Part shown: positions 1 to 8,116 of the stretch, piece after piece
Position numbering within the stretch: the first letter of the stretch is position 1
Layout of the letters: the number at the start of each line of letters is the position of its first letter
Assembly (NCBI GenBank): GCA_027577415.1
Contig: JANBQS010000255.1
Coordinates: 1-24,193 of the forward strand
Direction: 5' to 3'
Source: Coemansia sp. RSA 922
Taxonomy: Eukaryota; Kickxellomycota; Kickxellomycetes; Kickxellales; Kickxellaceae
DNA length: 24,193 nt
The notes under the pieces: generated by a model
What the model saw: the letters and a program-made list of their open reading frames with translations, nothing else
What the model was told of the DNA's origin: nothing
Databases searched by the model: none
Translations under genes and position numbers: made by a program

Positions 1-761
1 CAGACCGGTGAAAACATGACTGACCGTGCCACCAGAGCCTTATGCCCGGGGCTGAACTGTAGGTATATGTGGTACTCACAGTCTCGGCTCACGTACTCTG
101 GTCGCTTGCGCTGGGAAAGCAGACTGGCGTACGCCTCGCTGAGAGTAGCCTTGGCCTGCGAAAATATCTTTTCACTGGGCGCAGCTCTTACCAGATCGAC
201 TGCTGACTGGGCGCTGATTTCAGGTGCGCCGTGAAGGACTGCCACGCCTGAGCCACTCCAGTATAGCCCCTCAACGTCGAGCAAAGCAGAGAACCCGGTT
301 GTTGATTGCAATGTAACCGAGCCGCGTAGCAACTCCGTCTTTCCACTATCCATTGCCACACTTCTCAGCACCATCTTCAACCGCCCCGTAGCCCCATCAC
401 CTGGCCGCGAGTACCCACTGGGAAGTGTACCGTTCCAAAATGGCGTGGTCTGAGCGTTGTGTTTCGACTCCCACTCACCATGGTATGTACCGGCCACGTC
501 TTTCGTGAATTCACTGTCCGACAATGCCGAACGCTTACTGTCATTTCCTATTAATAACCCAACAGACCCTTGTACGTCGTCAGGCAGAAGCATAAACGTC
601 GAATTGTCTGCATACGTCAGACTTTGAAATGACTTCCACCACTCTCGCTCAAATTCGTCTCGTTGCTCCTTGTCTTCTTGCGAGTCCCACCAAGTCGCAC
701 CCCAACCTAGCCACAGCCACAACACGCACAAAAATAAAATACAGCCAAGCGTCCTGTTCAT
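1..761 (-). CDS. TUL1: Tul1/Dsc1-like transmembrane RING E3 ubiquitin ligase, N-terminal part (truncated by window edge)
   Basis: An uninterrupted frame of 253 codons runs from the ATG at 759-761 to position 1 with no stop, so the gene continues beyond the window. Residues 1-24 form a hydrophobic signal sequence (MNRTLGCILFLCVLWLWLGW). The rest looks lumenal, with three N-glycosylation sequons (NST, NDS, NGT). Diagnostic similarity to yeast Tul1 includes FMLLPDDV near residue 60, a central repeat-like block (LRGSVTL ... LLDVEGLYW) and DCEYHIYLQFSP near residue 235, which matches the cysteine-containing block ahead of the membrane domain in Tul1. Known role of the family: the catalytic subunit of the Golgi/endosome Dsc ubiquitin ligase, which ubiquitinates membrane proteins for quality control and, in some fungi, activates SREBP. 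The membrane segments and C-terminal RING are expected left of position 1 and are not seen. No intron is apparent. Confidence 0.82.
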   Translation of the reverse strand, partial: MNRTLGCILFLCVLWLWLGWGATWWDSQEDKEQRDEFEREWWKSFQSLTYADNSTFMLLPDDVQGSVGLLIGNDSKRSALSDSEFTKDVAGTYHGEWESKHNAQTTPFWNGTLPSGYSRPGDGATGRLKMVLRSVAMDSGKTELLRGSVTLQSTTGFSALLDVEGLYWSGSGVAVLHGAPEISAQSAVDLVRAAPSEKIFSQAKATLSEAYASLLSQRKRPEYVSRDCEYHIYLQFSPGHKALVARSVMFSPV

Positions 762-954
762 TAGAAACTAAATATAAAAAAGAATAAAAATACTGTGAAC
801 AAAAACAAAGAGAAAGCTTGCAAAAGCGCCAAAGACATTCACTGGATTGCCTCCCCTTGTGTCCCAAGGATCAACCCACCAGGATTAAATCGCAACATGT
901 CCACATGTATATCTTACAAACAACACTTTATTAACAAAAGAATAGGCCGGTAAG

Positions 955-1353
955 GCTACAACAACGGGCTGGACACCACTACAAGGAATGACAGCCAACT
1001 TGATGCCTACGCGAGCTACTCTTGCAGATCCAAGAGACAGTTCAATGATTTGGAGTGGGTGGTAAGTGCAGTTTGTCGAAAGGTCGAAAGGACTCCGAGG
1101 GTAGTGTGTCAGTATAATCTCACAGCAAATCCCAAAAAAAAACCTATTGCACAGATAACATTACCTGGTTATTAAGTCTTCTCAGGTCGACTAAAAGTAA
1201 ATATTGTGTAGAATAAAATAAAATAATGTATTACTGAAGATAATTAATGCCAACGTGCTGGTGCATTGCCTTGCCTTTGATATCCCTCATTTAGCCATTC
1301 AACATTTGATAAATATGCGAAATCTCACTAGGCTGCAAAATCCTTAAACATGA
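955..1353 (-). pseudogene. Left arm of a decayed inverted duplication (degenerate copy of 1444-1810)
   Basis: Read on the minus strand, this arm matches the plus strand of 1444-1810. The clearest blocks are 955-1040 against 1725-1810 (71 of 86 bases, no gaps) and 1304-1353 against 1444-1493. Weaker matches lie between them in the same order; for example the left arm's minus strand has GATATCAAAGG where the right arm has the TATA element. In the outer block the minus strand reads VARVGI..AVIPCSGVQPVVVA, against VSRIGI..TVIPCSSIQPIVVA in the right arm, mostly conservative changes. The start codon region and splice signals are not preserved here, so this copy looks dead. An AATAAA lies just beyond, at about 930 on the minus strand. 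Confidence 0.6.
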
Positions 1354-1513
1354 ACGCTTCCTCTGATCCGCACTAGGCAGGGGCTGAGCTTGATACATCA
1401 GTGTGCACACATGAACGCTGCCCTGACCTATCATAACAAAGTATTCCTGTTTGAAGATCTTGCAGCCTAGTGATATTTTGCTTTCTATCAAATGGTGCAA
1501 AGCCAACGGGAGA

Positions 1514-1521
1514 GTATAAAA
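1514..1521 (+). promoter_or_regulatory. TATA box (TATAAAAG) of the right-arm candidate gene
   Basis: TATAAAAG lies 57 bases upstream of an ATG at 1571-1573. The corresponding site of the left arm, read on its minus strand, is altered to a GATATCAAAGG context. This fits one live and one dead promoter. Confidence 0.45.
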
Positions 1522-1570
1522 GGCAAGAAAGCACCCAGCGTATTGGAAAGAGTTTACTCCCAGTGAAAAA

Positions 1571-1943
1571 ATGTCTTCTTTTTCTACCTTTTTCAATTAT
1601 TCTTTATGGCTTACAATGGATCAGAGTTGAATATATCACCAAGCAATGCTATATCTGTTTTAGATTTAATTTTTGCGTATTCTGTGAGGTACTAGGTAAG
1701 AGATATCTTCAACTACTAACAAAACGGTCCCTTGGATTTGCAGGAGTATCGCGCATAGGCATCAATCCGACTGTCATTCCTTGTAGTAGCATCCAGCCCA
1801 TTGTTGTAGCAAACGAGTGCCTAGCTATTCCATCGACTATTGTGAATGCTCCCCTCCTTCTTACCAAAGCTATCCAAATAAGCACACAACTCTTCGGCAG
1901 TGACTGGCTGGGATTGGCCGCAGGGGAGTATCCTCTGATTTAA
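1571..1943 (+). CDS. Candidate small spliced gene in the right arm (unrecognised, model uncertain)
   Basis: A plus-strand frame is open through 1471-1943 and ends in TAA at 1941-1943. Removing the 48-base intron at 1696-1743 keeps the frame and gives FCEVLG joined to VSRIGINPTVIPCSS. The only well-placed ATG, 1571, opens a different frame that stops after 19 codons. A further, unidentified intron would be needed to connect it to the conserved frame, so the exact exon structure is not established. The block VSRIGI...VIPCSSIQPIVVA is conserved at protein level in the inverted copy. I recognise no family. It overlaps the minus-strand candidate at 1870-2238 tail to tail. It may be a real short gene, a decayed gene, or part of a repeat family. 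Confidence 0.28.
1696..1743 (+). other. Canonical spliceosomal intron candidate (48 nt)
   Basis: The donor is GGTAAGAG at the exon edge, with GT at 1696-1697. The branch site is the exact consensus TACTAAC at 1714-1720. The acceptor is TTTGCAG, ending at 1743. All three signals are close to the fungal ideal and the spacing is normal. The intron is a multiple of three and contains no stop in the flanking frame. The left-arm copy lacks both the TACTAAC and a clean AG acceptor. Confidence 0.5.
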
Positions 1944-2238
1944 CTTGTGGCAGAGGTGGTACATGCGGTGTGTGCTGTGCTCCAGCACTCTGACCGTCCT
2001 GCAGGCATGGGTCGGTCTGAGGTGCTGAAGGCATTTGACGAGGGCGTGGAAATGGGCGGTCATAGGGAGTGTTGTGTGTCCTTGACCGCGCTCTGGCATT
2101 CCGTCTTTCCTGCGGGTGAGCCTGCTGGTCAGCCTCAATCAACGGCAGCTGAGCCATTGGCTCAACAACAACGCCATACTCGGCGTCATAATCGGTGACC
2201 TTCAGATCCTCAAGCATATTACTTAACTGCTGATTCAT
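1870..2238 (-). CDS. Hypothetical low-complexity protein (122 aa, possibly spliced)
   Basis: The frame starts at the ATG at 2236-2238 and encodes an acidic N-terminus (MNQQLSNMLEDLKVTDYDAE) followed by a P/Q/R-rich, probably disordered stretch. Read straight through, it ends at 1870 after an unconvincing tail (CRRVVCLFG). Alternatively, a short intron at 1908-1944 (GT...CCCAG, 37 bases) would join it to a more protein-like end, PVTAEELCAYLDSFGKKEG, stopping at 1821 (126 aa). That intron is shorter than usual and has no clear branch site. The gene lies directly beside the right repeat arm, so its original 3' end may have been disturbed. No family is recognised. The initiation context is weak, with T at -3. 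Confidence 0.35.
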   Translation of the reverse strand: MNQQLSNMLEDLKVTDYDAEYGVVVEPMAQLPLIEADQQAHPQERRNARARSRTHNTPYDRPFPRPRQMPSAPQTDPCLQDGQSAGAQHTPHVPPLPQVKSEDTPLRPIPASHCRRVVCLFG

Positions 2239-2445
2239 ATAGAAAATCGGCGCAGTTAGAGAAGGTCATTAGAGTGGTAAAAAAAAACAAATAAAATGAG
2301 TCAAGGAAGACAAAAAAAAGGTATACGCAGTTCCTAGCCCATCAAACTTTATTTCAAACTTGTGAAACGCCACATCTTTACATATCATTTAATGACCAAC
2401 AATTATTTAATCAATAACAATGATAAGAAAGAAAACAAGGTACAT

Positions 2446-4410
2446 CTACTTAAACCTTGTACTACGCGATAGGTTAGCTTTAATACCCGTAGCCTCACCA
2501 CCATAGTTACCCTCGAGTGCGCGGACCTGAGTAACCGAGCTATTAAGTTTCTTCTTAGCCTGCTCATACCTATTCCTACGCTTGACTCTCGGGTTACGCT
2601 GCTCCTTTGTGCGTTTCGGCACAAGACCACGGTTCTTCAATATCTGGTAATTGACATTGCGCTTCGTCTCGCCCTCCACAGCAGCCTCTCCAGCGACATT
2701 AGCGTCAACCATATTCTTCCACTGTGCCTGCAGTCTTTCCTGCTTCTCCGCCAGCCGCTGGTCCTTGGCTGCCTGCGTCGAGCGCGCGACCTGGCTATAG
2801 TAATCGTCCTCTTCGGGTGCCTCCTCAGCAATATCGCTGCCGCTGTCCAGGTCGTCGCCAAAGCGCTCGGCACGGGCACGCGTAGCATCGGCGCTCTTCT
2901 CGTCATAGCGCAGCTTCGCCATACGGCGATCCTTGTATGGCACGTCAATGTCGCCAGACAAAGTATCGCGGGTGTCGCGTTTGGCCCGCGCCTGCGTGAT
3001 ACGCTTCGCATGGTGGCGGAGTCGCCGCACAGCGCGCGCCTTATCCTCGGCATCGCCCTCGTCCAGCTGCTCTTGCTCGCCAAAGTCGCCGTCCTCCAGT
3101 GCCTCCCAGCTGGTCGCCACACTGCGGCCCTTTTTGCGACTCGCCGCACGCTCCTTCTTCAGCATTGCCTGCAATTCAGCATAGCTGTCGCCCGATGCAT
3201 CTCCCGCAGTCTCGAGGAACACGCCTGCACGGCGGGCCTTAGTCCGGCTGCGCTTCTTCGGCTCGGCAATCGGCTGCACATCAGCGATCTCGGCCATCTC
3301 AGCATCTTCCTCCGAATCCGCAGCAGTAGCAGCCTCGCTAGTGGCAGTAATGGCACCGCTAGTCAGCTCCTCGACGAAAAGATCCAGCAATGGACCCAGT
3401 CTTGTCTGCAAAGCGTCCATCATCTCCAGGCGACGACGGAACTCAACAATACTCGCAATAACCGGGTGATCGCGCAGCTCAACGCCGCCACGCTCAGTGG
3501 CAGTAGATGCCTTCATGACCAAATAGACAGCAATGTTGTTGAGATAGCTCATCAGCAGCTGGTACTTTGCCGAGTAAAAGGCCAGCGCCGGATGGTCGTC
3601 AGCCTTGACGCCCAACGCAGAGGCGCGATCCAAGAGAGGTCTGATATGCATGCGCACATGGGTCCAGTGCGTGTCGACATCAGCTACAAGCGACAGAAGC
3701 TCGGGGGATTCGGCCTGGATAATACGCTGTTTTTCTTTCTCCGGCAGACGCTCCAGCGCCTGGCGCTTAGCATCTGACAGATCGTAAGAGCCATCGACGC
3801 CAAACGACACTTTGTCGAGGTCGATTTGCGCCTGCTCGTCATCGACAGCAGCCACTAGGCGTGCCGCCCCACTGCGCTCGGCCTTTGTGCTGACGCCCAG
3901 CTGAGTGCTAAACTCGTCAATAAAGTCGCCCTCGTCCAGGGCCTCCAACTGGCGCTTCTGCAACCGCATAGCCTCTTCCTCTTCCTCGTTAGCAGCATCC
4001 TCGTCGTCGCCAGAGTCAGTGCCAATATCATCAGCATCGTAGTAGTTGTATTTCTGTTTGCCCCAAGCGCCATCTTCAAGGCCCGATTTCTTTTTCTTTT
4101 CCTGGTCGCTATAGAACTCGCCCTCGTCAGCGTCGCTAACTTCATCTTCGGAGGAAGAGTTGGCGCGCATGTTGACTTTGAGGACTTCTTCGTCGGAATC
4201 GAAATCACTGGTTCCGTCATGCTTGGCCAGTTTCTTGTCGTAACCCAACAGCACTTTATCGCGGGAGTGGTCAAACTCATCGGCAGAGTCGTGTTCTACG
4301 TCGTCCCATGTCTTGATCGCCTTTACTGAGGCACCACGCCGAACCAGCGTCTGCTCGTCTTCGGGCTCGGCAGCTGCCTTGCGAGAATGCTTTTTAGACC
4401 GACCACCCAT
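2446..4410 (-). CDS. SAS10: Sas10/Utp3, U3 snoRNP (SSU processome) component
   Basis: This 654-aa protein of the small-subunit processome acts in the nucleolus in 18S pre-rRNA processing; the family name comes from the role of yeast Sas10 in silencing. The start at 4408-4410 gives the basic N-terminus MGGRSKKHSRK typical of the family. The frame is open further upstream, but that extension encodes runs of K and F from poly(A) tracts and is surely 5' UTR. Acidic, Ser/Asp-rich segments occupy roughly residues 70-160. A helical Sas10/Utp3 domain lies at about 230-345. The C-terminal Sas10 domain (about 580-654) has the hallmark segments NVNYQILKNRGL, NPRVKRRNRY and a final GI...SRSTRFK. Length and domain order are normal and no intron is needed. 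Erv46 lies 121 bp upstream on the same strand. Confidence 0.96.
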   Translation of the reverse strand: MGGRSKKHSRKAAAEPEDEQTLVRRGASVKAIKTWDDVEHDSADEFDHSRDKVLLGYDKKLAKHDGTSDFDSDEEVLKVNMRANSSSEDEVSDADEGEFYSDQEKKKKSGLEDGAWGKQKYNYYDADDIGTDSGDDEDAANEEEEEAMRLQKRQLEALDEGDFIDEFSTQLGVSTKAERSGAARLVAAVDDEQAQIDLDKVSFGVDGSYDLSDAKRQALERLPEKEKQRIIQAESPELLSLVADVDTHWTHVRMHIRPLLDRASALGVKADDHPALAFYSAKYQLLMSYLNNIAVYLVMKASTATERGGVELRDHPVIASIVEFRRRLEMMDALQTRLGPLLDLFVEELTSGAITATSEAATAADSEEDAEMAEIADVQPIAEPKKRSRTKARRAGVFLETAGDASGDSYAELQAMLKKERAASRKKGRSVATSWEALEDGDFGEQEQLDEGDAEDKARAVRRLRHHAKRITQARAKRDTRDTLSGDIDVPYKDRRMAKLRYDEKSADATRARAERFGDDLDSGSDIAEEAPEEDDYYSQVARSTQAAKDQRLAEKQERLQAQWKNMVDANVAGEAAVEGETKRNVNYQILKNRGLVPKRTKEQRNPRVKRRNRYEQAKKKLNSSVTQVRALEGNYGGEATGIKANLSRSTRFK

Positions 4411-4531
4411 GTTAATTGTATAAAAAATATATAGTGAAAAAAAAGAAACCAAGAGTGAGAAAAAAAAAAAAAAATAAGACCAAGAGCCAAACTTTTTCTT
4501 TTTTGACAATCACTAATCAGCTTGATTTAAT

Positions 4532-5677
4532 TTAGGCTAGTTTGCCCGATTCGCGTTTATGCTGGAGGGCTCGCTCAGTGCGGAAGACAAAGCTATCAAC
4601 AAGGCGTGCGACAGTGAATATCCCGCCGACAATAGCGCAGACAGACGTGAGGAACGATGGCAGCGAGCGCTTATGCTCAGTGTAGATGACGCGCATAGGT
4701 GATATATCAAACATGACAAAGAATCCAGGAGTCCTCCGACTAGCCGTAACATCGCCCTTGACAAACTCAGTAGCCGAGTACTGGTTAGACCTAAGCACGG
4801 TACCATTCAGGTATCGGATCTCAGAGCCGACGATTTTAGTAAAGTACTGGAACTGGGCACGCACACTGTGGGCCTTTTTGGAGACGCCGTCAAGTGGGTT
4901 AGTCTGGGCCGAGAACTCGTCGCCAAACGACAGGCGGTGGATGGTATGCGAAAAGTCATAGTCATGCGGCATATAGTCATAGTACGTGTGCATGTACTCG
5001 GATCCATGCTTGATTGACTCGCCGGCCAGGATCTGCGCGTTGCCAGTGACCTTGTTGACCTCGATGAACCCATGCATGCGGCAGCCCTCGCCGGCCTGCT
5101 CCTGCATGTGTTTGACGTAGCCTTCGCGCACACACTGCTCGATAGAATCAGGGTCAGTGAAAGCCCATCCACGCCGCTTATAGGCCTGGTGCACATCATC
5201 GCAGCTGTTGCAGCACCCGCCCTCGGGCGCCACTCCGCCATAGCAACTGCCGCAATAGGGTTTGCCATCCTTGCCAGCAGGCACCACAGCCACAGTTGGC
5301 TTGCCAGCCTGGTCCAACCCAATGACTGAGCCGTCCTTGGATAGGCGAGTTTTTGCCACATGCTGGAATAAATTGACCTGCTGCTCGCCAGACGAGTCCA
5401 TGACGTCCAGCCCTAGGAGCATGCAGGGCGCCCGTGGGAACGTCACATCCAGATTTATGTGCATTTTCTCCATCCGCTCGCCGTCCACAACTAGCTCTGC
5501 TACCATGTCTACTCGCCGGTAAGCCAAAAACTCGTGTCCAACTAGGAGCGCAATAGCAATGCTGGCCACAATGGTGAGTATCCCGCCAGAGAGCGTCTTT
5601 ACGCTAAAGTCGTCCAGAGTCTTGGCATAGGCGTCCAGGCTCTGAAAGCGTGCAGCCAGGCTGCCAGGTCGTACCAT
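4532..5677 (-). CDS. ERV46: Erv46/ERGIC-3, COPII vesicle cargo receptor subunit
   Basis: The 381-aa protein cycles between ER and Golgi with Erv41 and retrieves leaked ER residents. It has an N-terminal cytosolic segment (LDAYAKTLDDFSVKTLSGG), a first membrane span at about 32-50, a large lumenal domain and a second span at about 341-365 with a short basic tail. The lumenal cysteine motifs typical of ERGIC-3 are present: CGSC at 142-145 and CCNSC at 155-159. These are followed by YKRRGWAF and IEQCVREGY, and by GCRMHGFIEVNKVTGN near 198. Conserved HxIHRLSFGD and NPLDG segments follow. The start is the first in-frame ATG (5675-5677) and matches family N-termini. It is full length, without introns. 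The promoter region (5678-5997) is shared divergently with the chorismate-lyase-like gene. Confidence 0.96.
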   Translation of the reverse strand: MVRPGSLAARFQSLDAYAKTLDDFSVKTLSGGILTIVASIAIALLVGHEFLAYRRVDMVAELVVDGERMEKMHINLDVTFPRAPCMLLGLDVMDSSGEQQVNLFQHVAKTRLSKDGSVIGLDQAGKPTVAVVPAGKDGKPYCGSCYGGVAPEGGCCNSCDDVHQAYKRRGWAFTDPDSIEQCVREGYVKHMQEQAGEGCRMHGFIEVNKVTGNAQILAGESIKHGSEYMHTYYDYMPHDYDFSHTIHRLSFGDEFSAQTNPLDGVSKKAHSVRAQFQYFTKIVGSEIRYLNGTVLRSNQYSATEFVKGDVTASRRTPGFFVMFDISPMRVIYTEHKRSLPSFLTSVCAIVGGIFTVARLVDSFVFRTERALQHKRESGKLA

Positions 5678-5997
5678 TTCTTGGATATGATAGATAGATT
5701 ACAAAAAAAAAATGCAAAAAAGAAGGTGGGATATAGATAATTAACGCCAGCCACATCGCCTGGATTTGATGACATCGTTGTCAAGGTACTCCCCCATTGT
5801 ATGGGCTAGTGGACCCTTGCTAATCCTATTATCAGTTAATTAATTATATTCGGAAAAGTATGTTTCCCAACCTTCATGTCCAGACCGCCCATTGCTATAA
5901 AAAAAAAGGACACCTTTTCTTCACCTCCGCTCACCATTCTCTTCCTGAGCAACAAGCATTATTTTTTCCTTCACTTTTTTTTTTTAAAACCTTTACC
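5678..5997. promoter_or_regulatory. Divergent promoter, ERV46 and chorismate-lyase-like gene
   Basis: This is a 320-bp non-coding spacer between two divergent start codons. A TATA element (TATAAAAA) at 5896-5903 lies 102 bases ahead of the plus-strand ATG at 5998 and is followed by a pyrimidine-rich leader with T tracts. An A-rich tract at 5700-5715 lies just upstream of the ERV46 start. I see no open frame or further repeats. Confidence 0.55.
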
Positions 5998-6564
5998 ATG
6001 GTCGTCCAGTACAGTGCAGCGGCCAAGAACGGCAAGGCAGAGCCCAACCACTTTGGCGACGTCATGTCCCAACGCGAGACCTCATGTATGTTACCAGCAG
6101 TATTCAAAACGCCCGTCCAACGGATTATGCTAATGGCCAACGGCAATCTCCAGCGAGTACTCAGCGCGTACTACAACCTTCCTGTATCAGTCGAAGTACT
6201 CTTCAACGAGCCAGAGGAGCCCTGGCGATTAAAGGAACACAAGCTACCGATTCGATACTGCCGCGACATAAACCTCGTTTGTAACCGTACTGTAGTGTGC
6301 TCGGCACAGAGTACAGTGGATCTGCTGACAAGCAAAGCGGCCGATCTGGTCATATCAAAGGGCGTTGGGATTGGCCAGCTATTTCGGTATATGAACGTAT
6401 TGCCGACTTTTACTTTGCTTGAGGCACATCTCAGTGATGACAATGGCAGTTTCGAGAGGCTGTATGAGCTCCGGAGCGACGATGTTGTCTGTACGATATC
6501 AGAAAAGTTTCCAGACGGAATGCTCGACCCTAGCTTTTGCCGCCGAGAGCAAACAATGCATTAA
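5998..6564 (+). CDS. Chorismate lyase-like fold protein (UbiC/UTRA/DUF98-related), function unknown
   Basis: The 188-aa frame starts at 5998 (context TTTACCATGG, 102 bases after a TATA box). An upstream frame extension encodes UTR-like sequence and is rejected. Motifs resemble the chorismate-lyase/UTRA superfamily: an N-terminal helix with LQRVLSAYYNLPVSVEVLFN (50-70), a strand pair RDINLVCNRTVVCSAQSTV (89-107), then GVGIGQLFRYMNVLPTF (122-138), and a late ISEKFPD (168-173). In bacterial UbiC this fold removes pyruvate from chorismate to give 4-hydroxybenzoate, the ubiquinone ring precursor. Here the substrate is unknown and the assignment rests on motif pattern only. No clear mitochondrial presequence is evident. 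It is followed 201 bp later on the same strand by ATP12, so each gene probably has its own transcript. Confidence 0.6.
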   Translation: MVVQYSAAAKNGKAEPNHFGDVMSQRETSCMLPAVFKTPVQRIMLMANGNLQRVLSAYYNLPVSVEVLFNEPEEPWRLKEHKLPIRYCRDINLVCNRTVVCSAQSTVDLLTSKAADLVISKGVGIGQLFRYMNVLPTFTLLEAHLSDDNGSFERLYELRSDDVVCTISEKFPDGMLDPSFCRREQTMH

Positions 6565-6765
6565 AGGGCTTTTTTTTATATACTCAAATCTCACTCACTC
6601 CGTGTATAGATCTTGTAATGCCCATAATTGTGTTTCTAGTACCAAGCGAACCCGGCCATATTCTGAGGTGGGTGTTTTTTTTTTTAGAGATAAGCTCAAA
6701 AATAATATTTTTTTTACTCGATTTCCGTTTCTCACACACACAGGGGGTGGAGTGTATTTCTGACA

Positions 6766-7578
6766 ATGATAGTAGGCAATCCCGGACGCCACATGCTGCA
6801 ATCCGTTTCGTATAGGTGCCGAGTGCGCGGCATTTGCACCACGCGCCATGTACGAGACAACAAAGTACCTGCCGTCCGCCGCTTCTGGCGCAGTGCAGGT
6901 GTTGACGAGCGCAGCGGGAAATATGTCGTCACTCTAGACAACCGACCCATCAAAACGCCCAACGGCACTGCAGTGGAGCTCGCCCCCTCACAAAAGCTCT
7001 TAGCGTGGCTGATAGCCGGCGAGTGGGAGACGCAAAGCGAGTTTATTGGGGCACACTCACTGCCACTGACCTCGCTAGTGTGCCGTTCTATCGACGGGCT
7101 GGGAGACGCCACGGTACGGGCGGATGTTGTGGACAAGCTGCTGAAATACTTCCATACGGACTCGGCATGTCTGCACGAAAAGTATCCAAGTGTGTTGGTT
7201 GAGCTTCAGCAGCGGCATTATATTCCAATTGTTGAGTGGGCGCGGAAGGAGTACGGGATTGAGATCAGCCTTACGTCGGATATGTTTGCCTTGCAGCAGA
7301 CAAGGGAGTCGACAGAGACTCTGTGCGCAGTGCTGGCTGGGTTTAGTCCGCTCAAGCTGGCGGCCTTGGAGAAGGCTACCATGTCAGCAAAGTCGCTGCT
7401 CATCGGCCTGGCCCTGGTCGAGCACCACGTCACTGCCGAAGATGCTGCAATGGCAGCGCAGGTCGAGACAAACGCGCAGACGCAGCTCTGGGGACTGCTC
7501 GAGAATGCCCATGATATAGATAACGCAGCACTGCGTCAGATACTTGGAGCCTCTGCATGTGCGACCATTGGCGCCTAA
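6766..7578 (+). CDS. ATP12: Atp12, mitochondrial F1-ATPase assembly chaperone
   Basis: The 270-aa protein binds unassembled F1 alpha subunit in the mitochondrial matrix during ATP synthase assembly. The N-terminus is basic and hydroxylated, fitting a presequence. Two ATGs are possible (6766 and 6793), and I chose the first because the frame is continuous and the extension is compatible with a transit peptide. The ATP12 family core follows: RFWRSAGV, YVVTLDNRPIKTPNG, AWLIAGEWETQ and LPLTSLVCRSIDG, then the helical C-terminal part with EWARKEYGIEI and ALVEHHVTAEDAA. Its length is typical for the family. Its stop codon is only 34 bp from that of the converging gene at 7613. Confidence 0.95.
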   Translation: MIVGNPGRHMLQSVSYRCRVRGICTTRHVRDNKVPAVRRFWRSAGVDERSGKYVVTLDNRPIKTPNGTAVELAPSQKLLAWLIAGEWETQSEFIGAHSLPLTSLVCRSIDGLGDATVRADVVDKLLKYFHTDSACLHEKYPSVLVELQQRHYIPIVEWARKEYGIEISLTSDMFALQQTRESTETLCAVLAGFSPLKLAALEKATMSAKSLLIGLALVEHHVTAEDAAMAAQVETNAQTQLWGLLENAHDIDNAALRQILGASACATIGA

Positions 7579-7612
7579 AAAAAAATATATTTTATAGAAT
7601 ATCTGATATCTA

Positions 7613-8116
7613 CTACTCTTTGATGGGAGTACGGTGTTTGGCACCGCTCATATCGACCTGGATACCGATGGGCGTGCCCCACTTGGCACCACGCTTATAG
7701 TACTCTGCAGTATTCATAGAGGCAACCATGTCTGGCTTCTCCTCCCACTGCAAGATATTAAACTCGGCGACCTTGGCGACCTCCTTCTGGTACTTGGTGA
7801 AAATGCGCCTGTTTTCGGCCTTGTCGGTCATAATACTGGCATAGAACATGGTCATGGGATGGACACGTCCGCTTTTCTCAATATAGTCGTCGTATTTGCC
7901 GATCAAGTAGAATAGACCGATACCACCGATGGCGTACTTCCACAGGGGATTGCTAAAGTCTTCTTCCTCGAATACATAGTTCTCTTCTTCGGCCTTGTGG
8001 TGGCGGTCGTCGTCGTGGTGGCTGTTATTAGAGGCAAAGCGGCGAGCTGGGAGTTGACTCTGTGCGAGGCGGACGACGGGAGCCCGGATTGACCGAGCAG
8101 CAAGTAGACCGAGCAT
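7613..8116 (-). CDS. Probable complex I accessory subunit (NUXM/17.8 kDa-like), mitochondrial
   Basis: The 167-aa protein starts at the ATG at 8114-8116. Residues 1-28 form an Arg/Ala/Leu-rich presequence without acidic residues, ending RRFAS. A His/Asp/Glu-rich segment follows (HHDDDRHH at 33-40), then one membrane span at about 60-73 (KYAIGGIGLFYLIG). A soluble tail contains HPMTMFYASIM, KYQKEVAKVAEFNILQWEEKP and YYKRGAKWGTPIGIQVDMS. This layout and the tail resemble the fungal 17.8-kDa NADH:ubiquinone oxidoreductase accessory subunit, which lies in the inner-membrane arm. The match is from memory of the pattern, so another small inner-membrane protein remains possible. It converges on ATP12 and shares a 199-bp divergent promoter with the gene at 8316. 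Confidence 0.6.
   Translation of the reverse strand: MLGLLAARSIRAPVVRLAQSQLPARRFASNNSHHDDDRHHKAEEENYVFEEEDFSNPLWKYAIGGIGLFYLIGKYDDYIEKSGRVHPMTMFYASIMTDKAENRRIFTKYQKEVAKVAEFNILQWEEKPDMVASMNTAEYYKRGAKWGTPIGIQVDMSGAKHRTPIKE

Larger units (their letters stand above)
1444..1810 (+). repeat. Right arm of the inverted duplication
   Basis: This is the plus-strand partner of 955-1353, with a roughly 90-base centre at 1354-1443. The two arms are nearly symmetrical: the centre of the outer block pair is near 1383 and that of the inner pair near 1399, as expected of one large palindrome that has since gained small indels. This arm retains a TATA box (1514-1521), an ATG 57 bases downstream and a canonical intron (1696-1743). 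It is therefore the better preserved copy of whatever gene was duplicated. An 11-base direct repeat, ACATGAACGCT, also occurs at 1349-1359 and 1409-1419, across the centre. Confidence 0.65.

Noticed and set aside
1291..1596. 101-codon minus-strand frame
   Set aside because: It begins with TTG rather than ATG and runs across the centre of the inverted repeat, so the frame is better explained by repeat structure.
2637..3149. Long alternate frames over SAS10 (also 3010-3777, plus)
   Set aside because: They are shadows of the unambiguous Sas10 coding sequence.
4411..4509. N-terminal extension of Sas10 with a hydrophobic stretch
   Set aside because: It is encoded by poly(A) and TA-rich UTR, and the family N-terminus begins at MGGRSKKHSRK.
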